Part shown: positions 27,258-36,100 of the stretch, piece after piece | Layout of the letters: each line of letters opens with the position of its first letter | How positions within the stretch are numbered: the stretch's first letter is position 1 | Source of the DNA: GM7GCV1 sp965222065 | GTDB lineage: Bacteria > Pseudomonadota > Gammaproteobacteria > Pseudomonadales > GM7GCV1 | DNA length: 64,000 nt | Assembly: GCA_965222065.1 (NCBI GenBank) | Contig: OZ244933.1 | Location: 496,001-560,000, forward strand | Reading direction: 5' to 3' | Made by a program: the position numbers and the translations under genes | The notes under the pieces: generated by a model | Seen by the model: the letters and a program-made list of their open reading frames with translations, nothing else | What the model was told of the DNA's origin: nothing | The model's database searches: none

Positions 27258-27455
27258 TTAGCCCAACTTGGCAATGGCCCGCACCCGGGAAAGCACATTA
27301 GCAGCATGAGAGAGTTCTTTCCTAAGCTTTTCTTCTGCCTGCTCAATTTTTCCGGCATCACCGGCAGCGGCTGCCAGATCTGCTGAAAACGCGTTGTATA
27401 TTTTGCAGATTTCTTCTCCATGCGCTGTTCGAATTGCTTCTTCCAAACTAGTCAT
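27258..27455 (-). CDS. Small helical protein of unknown function
   Basis: 65-residue acidic protein (MTSLEEAIRTAHGEEI) predicted almost wholly alpha-helical with heptad-like spacing. There is no signal peptide, membrane helix or recognisable domain. The start at 27455 is chosen because GGGGGACATT precedes it; a longer frame from 27500 has no such site. It lies 61 nt upstream of the RimB-RimK fusion on the same strand and may be co-transcribed with it. An 8-bp inverted repeat upstream (27498-27527) may regulate it. Confidence 0.6.
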   Translation of the reverse strand: MTSLEEAIRTAHGEEICKIYNAFSADLAAAAGDAGKIEQAEEKLRKELSHAANVLSRVRAIAKLG

Positions 27456-27993
27456 AATGTCCCCCAATAGGAATGTTAAGCAGACTTGTAAAAAATACAT
27501 CAGATTGCATGTAATTCATATCTGATGCCAAATTTGTGCTGTAGTCCTCACACGTAATCTCCCTAAACCGTTACTCTCTCATTACAGATCAGGTTTAATG
27601 ATTAATTGATTGCTGTTTGGCACGGAAACGGCAGAATTCTTTTTTTATAATCAATCGTCAGCGCAGACCGCTCCAGAACAAAGAGCGGAAAATGCGGGAG
27701 ATAATAAATAGCCCGGTTCTAATAACGACTGATCTGGCAATAACACCAGACAGCAAATAAACCAATACGACAAATAATTAAAGAGTGTCAGCAACTGTTA
27801 AACGGTTTTTCGGCATGACTGCATAAAAAACGTTTGATGAGATAAACGCTACCTACGTAAATAATGTTATCTTCGACTTATAAAATTCGATACGGGAAAG
27901 CGTGAAACCCTCTTATTCCGAGCCTTGTTCAGTGAGCACTTTAGTGGCCGGCATACCGGCTTTTGCCCTTATCAATAAGACCAACGACGCCAG
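27456..27993. other. Divergent control region, 538 nt without a gene
   Basis: AT-rich region between the small helical gene (minus) and the GGDEF-EAL gene (plus). It contains the inverted repeat at 27498-27527 and a small GCCGG-CATA-CCGGC hairpin (27947-27960) close to the GGDEF-EAL start. I found no credible ORF and no confident promoter pair. Confidence 0.55.
27498..27527. promoter_or_regulatory. 8-bp inverted repeat, candidate operator
   Basis: CATCAGAT (27498-27505) and ATCTGATG (27520-27527) are perfect reverse complements with a 14-nt spacer. The centre lies about 58 bp before the start of the 65-residue gene. The size fits a dimeric regulator site; no known regulator is recognised. 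Confidence 0.4.
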
Positions 27994-30369
27994 ATGCAGT
28001 TAAAAAAAGGGGTATTCCTCACCCTTACACCAATAATAAGCGCATTGGTTATTGCGTTGTCGCTCGCCATCTGGACGTTTATTTTTGACCAAACCAGAAA
28101 CAACGAAATCGAAAGGGCCAGACTCGCCATTGAAGTGGCTATGGTGGATCTTCGCCAATGGACAGATGAATTGATCAAGGAGCTTAACAGGGTCGACGAT
28201 TACGAGAACCTGTTGGCCAATAACAACTCCCCCTCAGAGAGCTTGAACCAGCAATCGCTGGAGAGCGATTTTGTCCAGTTTAGCTACCTCATTAATGCCA
28301 GGGTGTCCGGCCTCAGGGAGGTCATGCTCTTTGATGATAAGTTAAACCTGCTGGCTTATGCCACAGAAGACGGGCTGTTAAGTTTTCAGGAAAATCAGGT
28401 CGACCCCGGCTCCCAGATCCAGGATCAACTCGGAAAGCTGCACACCTATATGGAGGCCCGCTCCATAGACAGCGGTATTATTTCGTATCAGAGCGAAAGA
28501 GAAAATGAGCTTCTGGCCGCCAAAATCTTGCAGCCGACGCAGCCATCTGCAAATCCCACGCAACCATTTGAACCCTATATAGTTGCCGTCACTGCCAGCG
28601 GTTTCACTGCCGGTGCCACAGCCAATATTACGGGAAGCTTCACGCTCAAACCAAACGGTGTTGCCAGTATTGATGAAATCACTCAAACCCCCACCCTGAT
28701 TTCAGAAGCTACGTCCGGCAATACGACTTACCTGTTTGCCGACTCCCCTCTTTTTTATATTTCTACGGAAATTGAATCCAGGGCAATTATTGCCGAGATG
28801 AGTGGCTTTTCCCTGACACTAATTACCATTTCCCTGCTGCTGATTGTCAGCCTGGTAACGGTGGTCATTCTGATCATTAATCGTCAGATCCTTTCTCCTA
28901 TCGAAGAACTTGAGCACAAAATTGGCCTCTCGATGAGCACAGGCGTGATCGATTTAAAATCAAGTGAAGAACGAAACGAAGTCGAAGCACTGGGCAATCG
29001 CTATCTGGAGCTGATGAACAAAGTCGCCCGGCTGGCCAACATGGATACCCTGACTCAACTGCCCAACAGGGATCAATTTCTCACCAGTGTCGCCAACACC
29101 CTTAAACATCGTCCGGATAACAGATTTATCCTGTTTTACTTGGATCTTGACCGTTTTAAACAGGTCAATGACTTTTATGGGCATGCAGAAGGCGACCGGC
29201 TATTGCGTACGTTTGCCAAAGAACTGCAAAAGGCAGCCAATCAAAATCTGAAAAACCCCAAAGAGCGAACGGCGTTAATCTCTCGACTGGCAGGAGATGA
29301 GTTTGTTGTATTTACCGAGATTGACCTGCTAAAAGACTCGCCGGAAGCCGCTGCTGAAGACCTGGTTAAAAACCTCAGCAAAGGATTCGATACCGGACAA
29401 GGCAAACTCCATCTGGAGGTATCTGTCGGGGTGGCGATTTACCCCGATCACGCCATTTCAGCCGAGTCACTTTTGGCCCGCGCGGACGAAGCCATGTTCG
29501 AAGCCAAGAATCGCGGACGCAACCGCTGGGAAGTATTAAACGAGAACATCGTTGAACAAAATGAACTGAAAAAACTGACCCAGGAAGCCATTGAAGAGGC
29601 ACTGCAAAATGACCAGTTCTATTTGGTTTACCAGCCAATCTTCAACACTCACTCACTCAAACCGGTTGGCGCCGAAGTGCTGCTACGTTCAAGTCACGAA
29701 GCACTGAAAAAGATAGGCACCCAAGCTTATATTGAAATTGCCGAAGCGAGTGGCGCAATCCGCCGTATCGACTCATTCGTCGTCAACCTGGCCCTGGCAG
29801 AGCTGGCAAAAATCCGGGAAACCCACCCCAACTTCCACTTTTCCATTAACTTTTCGGCCGCTGAGCTCACGACACCGGATTTTGCAGAATCCTTGTCCAG
29901 TGCGGTGGCGTCTGCCGGCCTTACCGCTGATGCTGTCGAGATTGAAGTGACCGAAACCCGATGGGCAGAGTTCGGCAGACAGGCGCTCAGGAACCTGGAA
30001 CGGCTTCATCGGGCCGGTTTTCAGGTTTCACTCGATGATTTCGGCACGGGTTATAACTCATTTGCCCAACTCAACAGCTCACATATTTCAAGGCTCAAGA
30101 TTGACCGACAATTCGTCGCGGCCATCAATACAGAGTCCAGGGATGCCAACATGGTAAACATCATTTTGGGGACAGCGCAGCTTTACAAAATGGATGTGAT
30201 TGCGGAAGGCATCGAAACCGAAGAACAGCTGGCCTTTATCCAGGCCCATAATTGCCAGTACGTGCAGGGTTATTTACTGGCAAAGCCCATGGAGTGGGAT
30301 GCGCTTTGTGAATTCCTCAACCACGACAGGGTGACCTGGGAGTCCAACTCAGGAAAGTGGCGGGTATAG
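27994..30369 (+). CDS. Membrane GGDEF-EAL cyclic-di-GMP protein
   Basis: 791-residue protein with two membrane helices (about 8-30 and 266-292) enclosing a periplasmic sensor region, then a HAMP-like linker, a GGDEF domain (about 340-505) and an EAL domain (about 520-775). The cyclase motif is AGDEF (near 434-438) and no RxxD I-site precedes it. The EAL signature is EVL (near 560). The phosphodiesterase residues NFSAAE, VTETRW, DDFGTGYNS, LKIDRQF and EGIETEEQ are in place. I expect phosphodiesterase activity, with cyclase activity uncertain. The ATG lacks a strong ribosome-binding site. Confidence 0.88.
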   Translation: MQLKKGVFLTLTPIISALVIALSLAIWTFIFDQTRNNEIERARLAIEVAMVDLRQWTDELIKELNRVDDYENLLANNNSPSESLNQQSLESDFVQFSYLINARVSGLREVMLFDDKLNLLAYATEDGLLSFQENQVDPGSQIQDQLGKLHTYMEARSIDSGIISYQSERENELLAAKILQPTQPSANPTQPFEPYIVAVTASGFTAGATANITGSFTLKPNGVASIDEITQTPTLISEATSGNTTYLFADSPLFYISTEIESRAIIAEMSGFSLTLITISLLLIVSLVTVVILIINRQILSPIEELEHKIGLSMSTGVIDLKSSEERNEVEALGNRYLELMNKVARLANMDTLTQLPNRDQFLTSVANTLKHRPDNRFILFYLDLDRFKQVNDFYGHAEGDRLLRTFAKELQKAANQNLKNPKERTALISRLAGDEFVVFTEIDLLKDSPEAAAEDLVKNLSKGFDTGQGKLHLEVSVGVAIYPDHAISAESLLARADEAMFEAKNRGRNRWEVLNENIVEQNELKKLTQEAIEEALQNDQFYLVYQPIFNTHSLKPVGAEVLLRSSHEALKKIGTQAYIEIAEASGAIRRIDSFVVNLALAELAKIRETHPNFHFSINFSAAELTTPDFAESLSSAVASAGLTADAVEIEVTETRWAEFGRQALRNLERLHRAGFQVSLDDFGTGYNSFAQLNSSHISRLKIDRQFVAAINTESRDANMVNIILGTAQLYKMDVIAEGIETEEQLAFIQAHNCQYVQGYLLAKPMEWDALCEFLNHDRVTWESNSGKWRV

Positions 30370-30382
30370 GGATAAAAGCCGA

Positions 30383-30919
30383 CTAGTTGCTGGAAAGCGA
30401 GTGCTCTTTCTCCTCCGTCCTAATGGACTTTTTGGCTCGGGTTCGCTTGTTTATTTTGACCACCGGCTTTTGCAAAATCAGTGAATTGGGATAGGTGATC
30501 ATGTTCTCGCCTTTTTTGATCAACACATGAAACAAGGTGATCTCCTCAACAACCCCCGTTATATCCTCGTCAGCATCAACTACTTTGATGGTGTCCCCAA
30601 CACGATAGGGAAAGCCAAAAAATATGATCATGCTGGCTGTAATATTGCTTAGAATAGACCACTGGGCGAACAGGACGACACCCAGAACGGCCGTTACCGA
30701 AGACAGGAAAAAAGCGACCTGGGACGACTCAATTCCCAGAAAAGCAAAAAGCACCGCCAGATGCACCAGTAACAGTGCCATACCAATGGTCTTCACAATG
30801 TACTTTAGCCGATAAGGACTCACCGCTTTTGATTCCCCCAGGCGATAAATCGCTTTTGCCATTAGCTGGTGGCTAATACCCAGCGATATAAAAATGGCGA
30901 GAACAACAATCAAACTCAT
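30383..30919 (-). CDS. Small mechanosensitive-channel (MscS-type) domain protein
   Basis: 178-residue inner-membrane protein with about three membrane helices (residues 1-15, 45-65, 68-95). The MscS beta domain follows (about 98-150: GFPYRVGDTIKVVD, GVVEEITLFHVLI, TYPNSLILQKP). The tail is short and basic/acidic. The large C-terminal alpha/beta cage of MscS is missing, as in other minimal family members. A role in osmotic adaptation is inferred from the family only. It converges on the GGDEF-EAL gene with a 13-nt gap. Confidence 0.8.
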   Translation of the reverse strand: MSLIVVLAIFISLGISHQLMAKAIYRLGESKAVSPYRLKYIVKTIGMALLLVHLAVLFAFLGIESSQVAFFLSSVTAVLGVVLFAQWSILSNITASMIIFFGFPYRVGDTIKVVDADEDITGVVEEITLFHVLIKKGENMITYPNSLILQKPVVKINKRTRAKKSIRTEEKEHSLSSN

Positions 30920-31023
30920 AAAAACCCTCTAGCGACAAACCCTGACTTCATAAGGAAGTTATATTAACGCATCACACAGGCAGACTGGCCAGTGCAAAAG
31001 AAAAATCAAAAGAGAAAGGGAAA

Positions 31024-31100
31024 TGGGGTGACTGATGGGGATCGAACCCACGACCACCGGAATCACAATCCGGCGCTCTACCAACTGAGCTACAGTCACC
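31024..31100 (-). tRNA. tRNA-His(GTG)
   Basis: Acceptor GTGACTG/CAGTCAC with the extra G at position -1 encoded (31100), GTG anticodon in a TTGTGAT loop, T-loop GTTCGATCC and encoded CCA. It is last in the tRNA-Pro/Arg/His series. Confidence 0.95.
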
Positions 31101-31153
31101 ACTGAGTAGCGAACAATTCTAACTAATTCCGGCCCGAACCAACTAGATGAAAG

Positions 31154-31230
31154 TGGCACGCCCGCCAGGGCTCGAACCTGGAACCTACGGCTTAGAAGGC
31201 CGTTGCTCTATCCAGTTGAGCTACGGGCGC
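31154..31230 (-). tRNA. tRNA-Arg(TCT)
   Basis: 77-nt tRNA with acceptor GCGCCCG/CGGGCGT (one G-U pair), TCT anticodon in CTTCTAA, T-loop GTTCGAGCC and an encoded CCA. It lies between hairpin array E3 and tRNA-His. Confidence 0.95.
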
Positions 31231-31297
31231 TACATCTAATGGGCCGCAGGCACTGGCTGTATATCCTAGCCTCAACCGCTTGCGAATTGCCCTGAAA

Positions 31298-31426
31298 CTG
31301 GTCGGGGTAGAGAGATTACTCGCCGCAATGCGGCTCGCCCTGCGGGTCCGCTCGTAAAGCGAGCGTCTCAATCCGCTACGCGGATTAGTCGAACTCGACC
31401 GTTCTCATCTTCTTCCCCGACTGGCC
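31298..31426. repeat. tRNA-associated hairpin array E3 with duplicated tRNA-Pro 3' end
   Basis: The block begins with a 20-nt exact copy (31298-31317) of the tRNA-Pro 3' terminus found at 31453-31472. Tandem hairpins follow: CCGC-AAT-GCGG (31323-31333), CCC-TGC-GGG, CGCTCG-TAAAG-CGAGCG (31349-31365) and AATCCGC-TAC-GCGGATT (31370-31386). TCGAAC-N6-GTTCTCATC (31389-31409) comes next. The segment 31401-31426 is a degenerate inverted copy of the tRNA-Pro T-loop/acceptor. Confidence 0.75.
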
Positions 31427-31453
31427 GACTTGCTTTCGCAACCCGGCCAAATC

Positions 31454-31530
31454 TGGTCGGGGTAGAGAGATTCGAACTCCCGACATCCTGCTCCCAAAGC
31501 AGGCGCGCTACCAGACTGCGCTATACCCCG
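31454..31530 (-). tRNA. tRNA-Pro(TGG)
   Basis: 77-nt tRNA with acceptor CGGGGTA/TACCCCG, TGG anticodon in a TTTGGGA loop, T-loop GTTCGAATC and encoded CCA. It is first after the promoter at 31559; its last 20 nt are repeated 155 bp downstream. Confidence 0.95.
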
Positions 31531-31558
31531 AATTCGGCATCAAAACCTGAGGGCGCGC

Positions 31559-31587
31559 ATAATACTTAGCGGCACCTCTCAGGTCAA
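31559..31587 (-). promoter_or_regulatory. Sigma-70 promoter of the tRNA-Pro-Arg-His unit
   Basis: TTGACC (31582-31587) and TATTAT (31559-31564) are separated by exactly 17 nt on the minus strand. A GCGCGCCC discriminator follows, typical of growth-rate-controlled tRNA promoters. Confidence 0.85.
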
Positions 31588-31728
31588 CGAGCTTGGCCGC
31601 TATTTTCGGAAGAACCCGACAATATTTATTTTGCTGCGGAATATTTATTCTTTGGTCGTAAGCTTACTTTATTTGAAAAGACCTTTCTGCCAGAATCCCC
31701 CGCTTGCAATTTACGGCCCGGATCACGA

Positions 31729-32574
31729 ATGACAGCCCTAGTACTTGATGGCAAGGCACTTGCCAAAACCACCGAAGAAACCCTGGCAAAACGCGTTGAA
31801 AACCTGAAGCAAAAAGCCGACGGCAGAACTCCCAAACTGGCCACCATATTGGTGGGTAGCGATCCGGCCTCGGCAACCTATGTCACCATGAAGGGCAATG
31901 CCTGTGCGCGTATTGGCATGGAGTCCATTCGCATAGAGTTGCCGGAAGAAACAACCACTGACGAATTGTTGACCCAGATCCATTCGCTCAACGACGATCC
32001 GGATGTGCACGGGATTCTTTTACAGCATCCGGTTCCCCCACAAATTGATGAACGACTCTGTTTTGATGCGATCGCCCTGGAAAAGGATGTAGACGGGGTC
32101 ACCTGCCTGGGGTTTGGCCGGATGAGCATGGGCGAAGACGCCTATGGATGCGCAACGCCCAAGGGCATTATGCGCTTGCTGGAACACTATCAGATCCCCA
32201 TGGCCGGAAAGCACGCTGTGGTTGTAGGCCGAAGCGCTATCCTCGGCAAGCCCATGGCCATGATGCTCTTGGGCGCCAATGCAACCGTTACTATTTGCCA
32301 TTCAAAAACGGAAGATCTGGAACAACACGTTCGCCAGGCAGATATCCTGGTGGGTGCCGTCGGCAGGCCTGAATTCATCAAGGCGGAATGGGTAAAGGAT
32401 AATGCGATTGTGGTCGACGCCGGCTATCACCCCGGAGGAGTTGGTGATATTGAGCTGGCGCCGCTGGTTGATCGGGTGGCGGCCTATACACCCGTGCCCG
32501 GTGGCGTGGGTCCCATGACCATTAACACGCTGATTTTCCAGACGGTCGAGTCTGGTGAAAAAGCTATTCGCTAA
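31729..32574 (+). CDS. folD: Methylenetetrahydrofolate dehydrogenase/cyclohydrolase
   Basis: 281-residue bifunctional cytosolic enzyme interconverting 5,10-methylene-, methenyl- and 10-formyl-tetrahydrofolate. The catalytic domain has the Lys in SATYVTMKGNAC and the PVPPQID segment. The NADP-binding domain shows VVVGRSAILGKPMAMML and the C-terminal PGGVGPMTINTL. Length is normal for the family. It lies immediately downstream of the tRNA cluster's promoter region, on the opposite strand. Confidence 0.96.
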   Translation: MTALVLDGKALAKTTEETLAKRVENLKQKADGRTPKLATILVGSDPASATYVTMKGNACARIGMESIRIELPEETTTDELLTQIHSLNDDPDVHGILLQHPVPPQIDERLCFDAIALEKDVDGVTCLGFGRMSMGEDAYGCATPKGIMRLLEHYQIPMAGKHAVVVGRSAILGKPMAMMLLGANATVTICHSKTEDLEQHVRQADILVGAVGRPEFIKAEWVKDNAIVVDAGYHPGGVGDIELAPLVDRVAAYTPVPGGVGPMTINTLIFQTVESGEKAIR

Positions 32575-32612
32575 GGCATCCTTGGCTAAGCTGGCCTTAA
32601 TTTATCCTGCGC

Positions 32613-33968
32613 TCAGCTTCTGGGCTTTCTTAGCGTCACTAGTTCTTCTGCCATGGTTGGATGAATGCCAATGGTTTGATCAAAATCTGCTTTGGTGGCC
32701 CCAGCCCTGATCGCGATCGCGACAGACTGAATAATTTCCCCGGCTTCCGGCCCCATCATATGGGCACCAATCACCCGATCGCTGGGTTTATCGACAATCA
32801 ATTTCATGTAAACACGCTCATTGCGACCGGTAAGCGTGTGACGCAAGTGGCGAAAATCTGTCTCAAATACCTCGTAAACGAAGCCTTGCTCCTCTGCCTC
32901 GTCTTCTAAGAGGCCCACGGTTGCCAGATTGGGGATGGTAAACACCGCAGCGGGAATATTCCGGTAATCAAATTTTGCCGGCTCGCCTGTACGAAAGTGT
33001 TCGAGCAACGCCATCGCTTCTGCAATAGCCACTGGCGTCAGCGCCTTCTTGCCCACTACATCGCCCAATGCGTAAATTGAGGGAACGCTGGTTTGGAAAC
33101 TTTCATTCACCACCAGGCTGCCAGATTTGGTGGTTTCTATCTCCAGGTTCCCAGACCAAAGATTGTCCGTACGCGGCACCCGGCCTGTGGCATAGAACAC
33201 CTGTTCAACGTCCAGGGTTTCTCCTGACTCAAGAAGTGCTTGCTTGAGATTTCCGTGCTCCCTGATTTCAGCCACATTGTCATTAAACCGCAGGTTGATA
33301 CCCTGACTGCGCATCTCACTGGCAATGTGCTGGCGAATATCCCGGTCAAACCCTCTCAGGAAAAGATCACGCCTGTAAACCAGATCAACTTCAACGCCCA
33401 TGCCTTTGTATATACAGGCAAATTCCAGCGCTATATAGCCGCCTCCTACAATCAGGATGGATTGAGGCAGGGATTCAAGATGAAAAGCATCATCCGAAAC
33501 CATCGCCAGCTGGGAACCGGGAAAATCCGGCACATAGGGAGTACCACCGGTGGCAATCAAAATCCGTTCAGCACGGTATATCTTCCCGTTAACCTCTACG
33601 GCGTTCTCACCGACGATTTTTGCCCAACCATTGAGCATCTGTGCGCCTGCATTTTCCAAGAGGCGCACATAAAAGGCATTCAGGCGGGCAATTTCCCGGT
33701 TCTTGTTTCCCAGCAAGCGTTCCCAGTTAAATACCGGCGGCTGCGACAGCTCCCAGCCATAGGCTTGTGCATCTTCGAAGTCGTGGGAGTAATGGGAAGC
33801 AAATACAAACAGTTTTTTGGGGACACAGCCAAGGTTGACGCAGGTACCTCCCCAATAGCTATTTTCAGCAATGGCGACCCTGTGGCCTTCGCTGGCCCAT
33901 AAGCGGGCGGCGCGAACACCTCCCGAGCCACCGCCGATGACAAATAAATCATAGTCGTAATTGGACAT
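32613..33968 (-). CDS. gor: Glutathione-disulfide reductase
   Basis: 451-residue FAD flavoprotein reducing GSSG with NADPH. The FAD dinucleotide fold GGGSGG is at 12-17. The redox disulfide is GGTCVNLGCVPKK (Cys43, Cys48). The NADP fold is VGGGYIALEFA and the C-terminal dimer motif carries the catalytic His (IGIHPTMAEE). Convergent with folD (38-nt gap). Confidence 0.95.
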   Translation of the reverse strand: MSNYDYDLFVIGGGSGGVRAARLWASEGHRVAIAENSYWGGTCVNLGCVPKKLFVFASHYSHDFEDAQAYGWELSQPPVFNWERLLGNKNREIARLNAFYVRLLENAGAQMLNGWAKIVGENAVEVNGKIYRAERILIATGGTPYVPDFPGSQLAMVSDDAFHLESLPQSILIVGGGYIALEFACIYKGMGVEVDLVYRRDLFLRGFDRDIRQHIASEMRSQGINLRFNDNVAEIREHGNLKQALLESGETLDVEQVFYATGRVPRTDNLWSGNLEIETTKSGSLVVNESFQTSVPSIYALGDVVGKKALTPVAIAEAMALLEHFRTGEPAKFDYRNIPAAVFTIPNLATVGLLEDEAEEQGFVYEVFETDFRHLRHTLTGRNERVYMKLIVDKPSDRVIGAHMMGPEAGEIIQSVAIAIRAGATKADFDQTIGIHPTMAEELVTLRKPRS

Positions 33969-34015
33969 GGTTAAACGATCGTCCTTAACGGAAGTTGGTT
34001 GGGCGCGTTAACGGT

Positions 34016-34627
34016 TTAATTGAGTCCGCTCGCTTGTGACGGTTGTTGATTCTGTTGCTCCAACCGGCTTGTTTCAATTCTCTGTAATTTATCCAGTACC
34101 GGCCGCCATTCCGGCATGAGTTCAAGAGCAGCCATGTATTGCATTTCAGCATCATCAAGGAGACCGCTATGCTCAAGCGCCATCCCCCGGTTCAGATAGA
34201 GCACATGCTGCTGGACCAGCCCGAGGGATTCGGCCTGATCATAGTAGTTAATAGCCTGCTGCCAATTTTCAGCCATGAACGCCATATTGCCCAGATTGAG
34301 ATAGATTTCCGGCACATCATCGGCAATTTCAAGCGCCTGGTTCAAATCGCCCCGGGCACGGTCCAGTCGTCCGAGTACACCATAGATCAGGGCACGATTA
34401 ACCAGGGTTGCCAGTAAATCATTTGGGGAGAGGTTTCCGGCATTAACTGCCGCATCACAGGTTTCAATGTCCGCAAAACGGGCATCCATTACTGAGGATG
34501 CCTGAACTGAACGGTTGTAACAGTCCACAGCTATCGAGCGATCGGCACTGGTTGGCATCGGCTGTGCCAACAGGGAATAACTGGTTACCAGGGCAAATAT
34601 ACCCACAACTAACCCTGCTTTTTTCAT
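34016..34627 (-). CDS. Exported tetratricopeptide-repeat protein
   Basis: 203-residue protein with a Sec signal peptide (MKKAGLVVGIFALVTSYSLLAQ, cut near residue 22-23) and three to four TPR-like helical pairs (for example RARGDLNQALEIADDVPEIYLNLG and QQAINYYDQAESLG). It is probably periplasmic or outer-membrane-attached, mediating protein-protein contacts. The start at 34627 is chosen from the signal peptide; an upstream in-frame start at 34678 adds an atypical leader. No specific partner is indicated by the neighbours gor and cysG. Confidence 0.75.
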   Translation of the reverse strand: MKKAGLVVGIFALVTSYSLLAQPMPTSADRSIAVDCYNRSVQASSVMDARFADIETCDAAVNAGNLSPNDLLATLVNRALIYGVLGRLDRARGDLNQALEIADDVPEIYLNLGNMAFMAENWQQAINYYDQAESLGLVQQHVLYLNRGMALEHSGLLDDAEMQYMAALELMPEWRPVLDKLQRIETSRLEQQNQQPSQASGLN

Positions 34628-34702
34628 ACCCAATCTCTCCCAACCTGATGAATGCCAACCGAGTCTAAGCGCCTGCATGGCAAAATCAACACAATTTCAC
34701 CC

Positions 34703-36094
34703 TCAATCCAGCTCGACTTGCGCCTTGCCCAATTTTTCCCGAAGACTGACCACCGTGCCCACAATAAGCAAGGTGGGGGCCTTGGCGTTGTCCGCTCGTA
34801 CTATGGGGGCAATCGTCCCAATCGTCGCTGCCCATACCCGTTGATTGGGTGATGTCCCCTTCTCCACCATGGCAGCGGGCATATCGGGACTCATGCCATA
34901 TTCAATAAGCTTCTCGGAAATCTCTTCCAGACCGTTAAGGCTCATGTAAAACACCAGCGTTTCCTCAGCAGCGACCAGTTGCTTCCAGTCCAGGCTCAAC
35001 ACACCATTGCGGCGATGTCCGGTAATAAAACGTACCGAGTGGCAGTGATCACGGTGAGTCAGGGGAATGCCGGCATAGGAAGCGCATCCGGAAGCGGCTG
35101 TAATTCCCGGTACCACCTGGAAAGGAATCCGCTCCTCGGCCAGGGTGCTTAATTCTTCGCCGCCACGACCAAAAATAAAAGGATCGCCTCCTTTTAGTCT
35201 CAGTACGCGTTTGCCCTGTCGTGCCTGATCGACCAGTGCCTGGTTAATATTTTCCTGGGTAATGCTGTAAGGGTTCAGGTCTTTGCCAACATAGATTCTT
35301 TCTGCTTCCCGTCGCACCAGCTCGAGTACTTCTTTTGATACCAGTCGGTCATAAAGCACCACGTCACACTGCTGCATCAGGCGCAACGCCCTGAAAGTGA
35401 GCAGGTCAGGATCCCCTGGGCCACCACCGACCAGGTACACCTCACCGGTTTCCAGGCTTGGGTCTGCCTTTGAAAGTTCTTTTTCCAGAAGATCACGCGC
35501 ACCCTGAACGTCGCCCGACATGGCCATTTGTCCTGCATGCCCCTGTAAATGACGATCCCAGAAGCGTCGGCGTACATCCATCTCGGGAAATGCCTCGCGT
35601 GCTTTATTCCGAAGGGTGCCCACCAGTTCAGATAACCTGCCATAACCAGCCGGGATCAGGGTTTCCAATCGGGCCCTTAAAAGCCGAACCAGGACCGGCG
35701 AACGCCCACCACTTCCGACCGCAATAATCATGGGCGATCGGTCCACAATGGAAGGAAAAATACAGTTGCCCAGATCCGGCATGTCGACCGCATTAACCAA
35801 TATACCCCGCTGATCTGCATCCGCTGCGATACGGCCATTGAGTTCAGCGTCATCCGTTGCCGCAACGACAAGCCGCACGCCATCCAGATCCGAAGGCTGG
35901 TATTCCCGGGCGATATGCTCATAGCCTTTTTCATTCAAAAGCTTGCGAGTGGCAAACTCCAGCTCTGGTGCGACCAGCTTTATCGCCGGCTCAGCTCGTG
36001 ACAGCATGTTGGTTTTATGCCAGGCAATACTGCCGCCACCTACAATCAGGACGGGTTGATCCTTGAGTTTGATAAATAGCGGAAAGCTATCCAT
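34703..36094 (-). CDS. cysG: Siroheme synthase CysG (dehydrogenase/ferrochelatase plus SUMT)
   Basis: 463-residue bifunctional enzyme. The N-terminal precorrin-2 dehydrogenase/sirohydrochlorin ferrochelatase domain (1 to about 205) has the NAD fold VLIVGGGSIAWHK. The C-terminal uroporphyrinogen-III methyltransferase domain (about 215-460) shows VYLVGGGPGDPDLLT, LKGGDPFIFGRGGEE and VPGITAASGCASYAGIPLTHRD. It makes siroheme for sulfite and nitrite reductases. It is 6 nt downstream of serS, as in the Pseudomonas order. Confidence 0.96.
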   Translation of the reverse strand: MDSFPLFIKLKDQPVLIVGGGSIAWHKTNMLSRAEPAIKLVAPELEFATRKLLNEKGYEHIAREYQPSDLDGVRLVVAATDDAELNGRIAADADQRGILVNAVDMPDLGNCIFPSIVDRSPMIIAVGSGGRSPVLVRLLRARLETLIPAGYGRLSELVGTLRNKAREAFPEMDVRRRFWDRHLQGHAGQMAMSGDVQGARDLLEKELSKADPSLETGEVYLVGGGPGDPDLLTFRALRLMQQCDVVLYDRLVSKEVLELVRREAERIYVGKDLNPYSITQENINQALVDQARQGKRVLRLKGGDPFIFGRGGEELSTLAEERIPFQVVPGITAASGCASYAGIPLTHRDHCHSVRFITGHRRNGVLSLDWKQLVAAEETLVFYMSLNGLEEISEKLIEYGMSPDMPAAMVEKGTSPNQRVWAATIGTIAPIVRADNAKAPTLLIVGTVVSLREKLGKAQVELD

Positions 36095-36100
36095 TAATTC

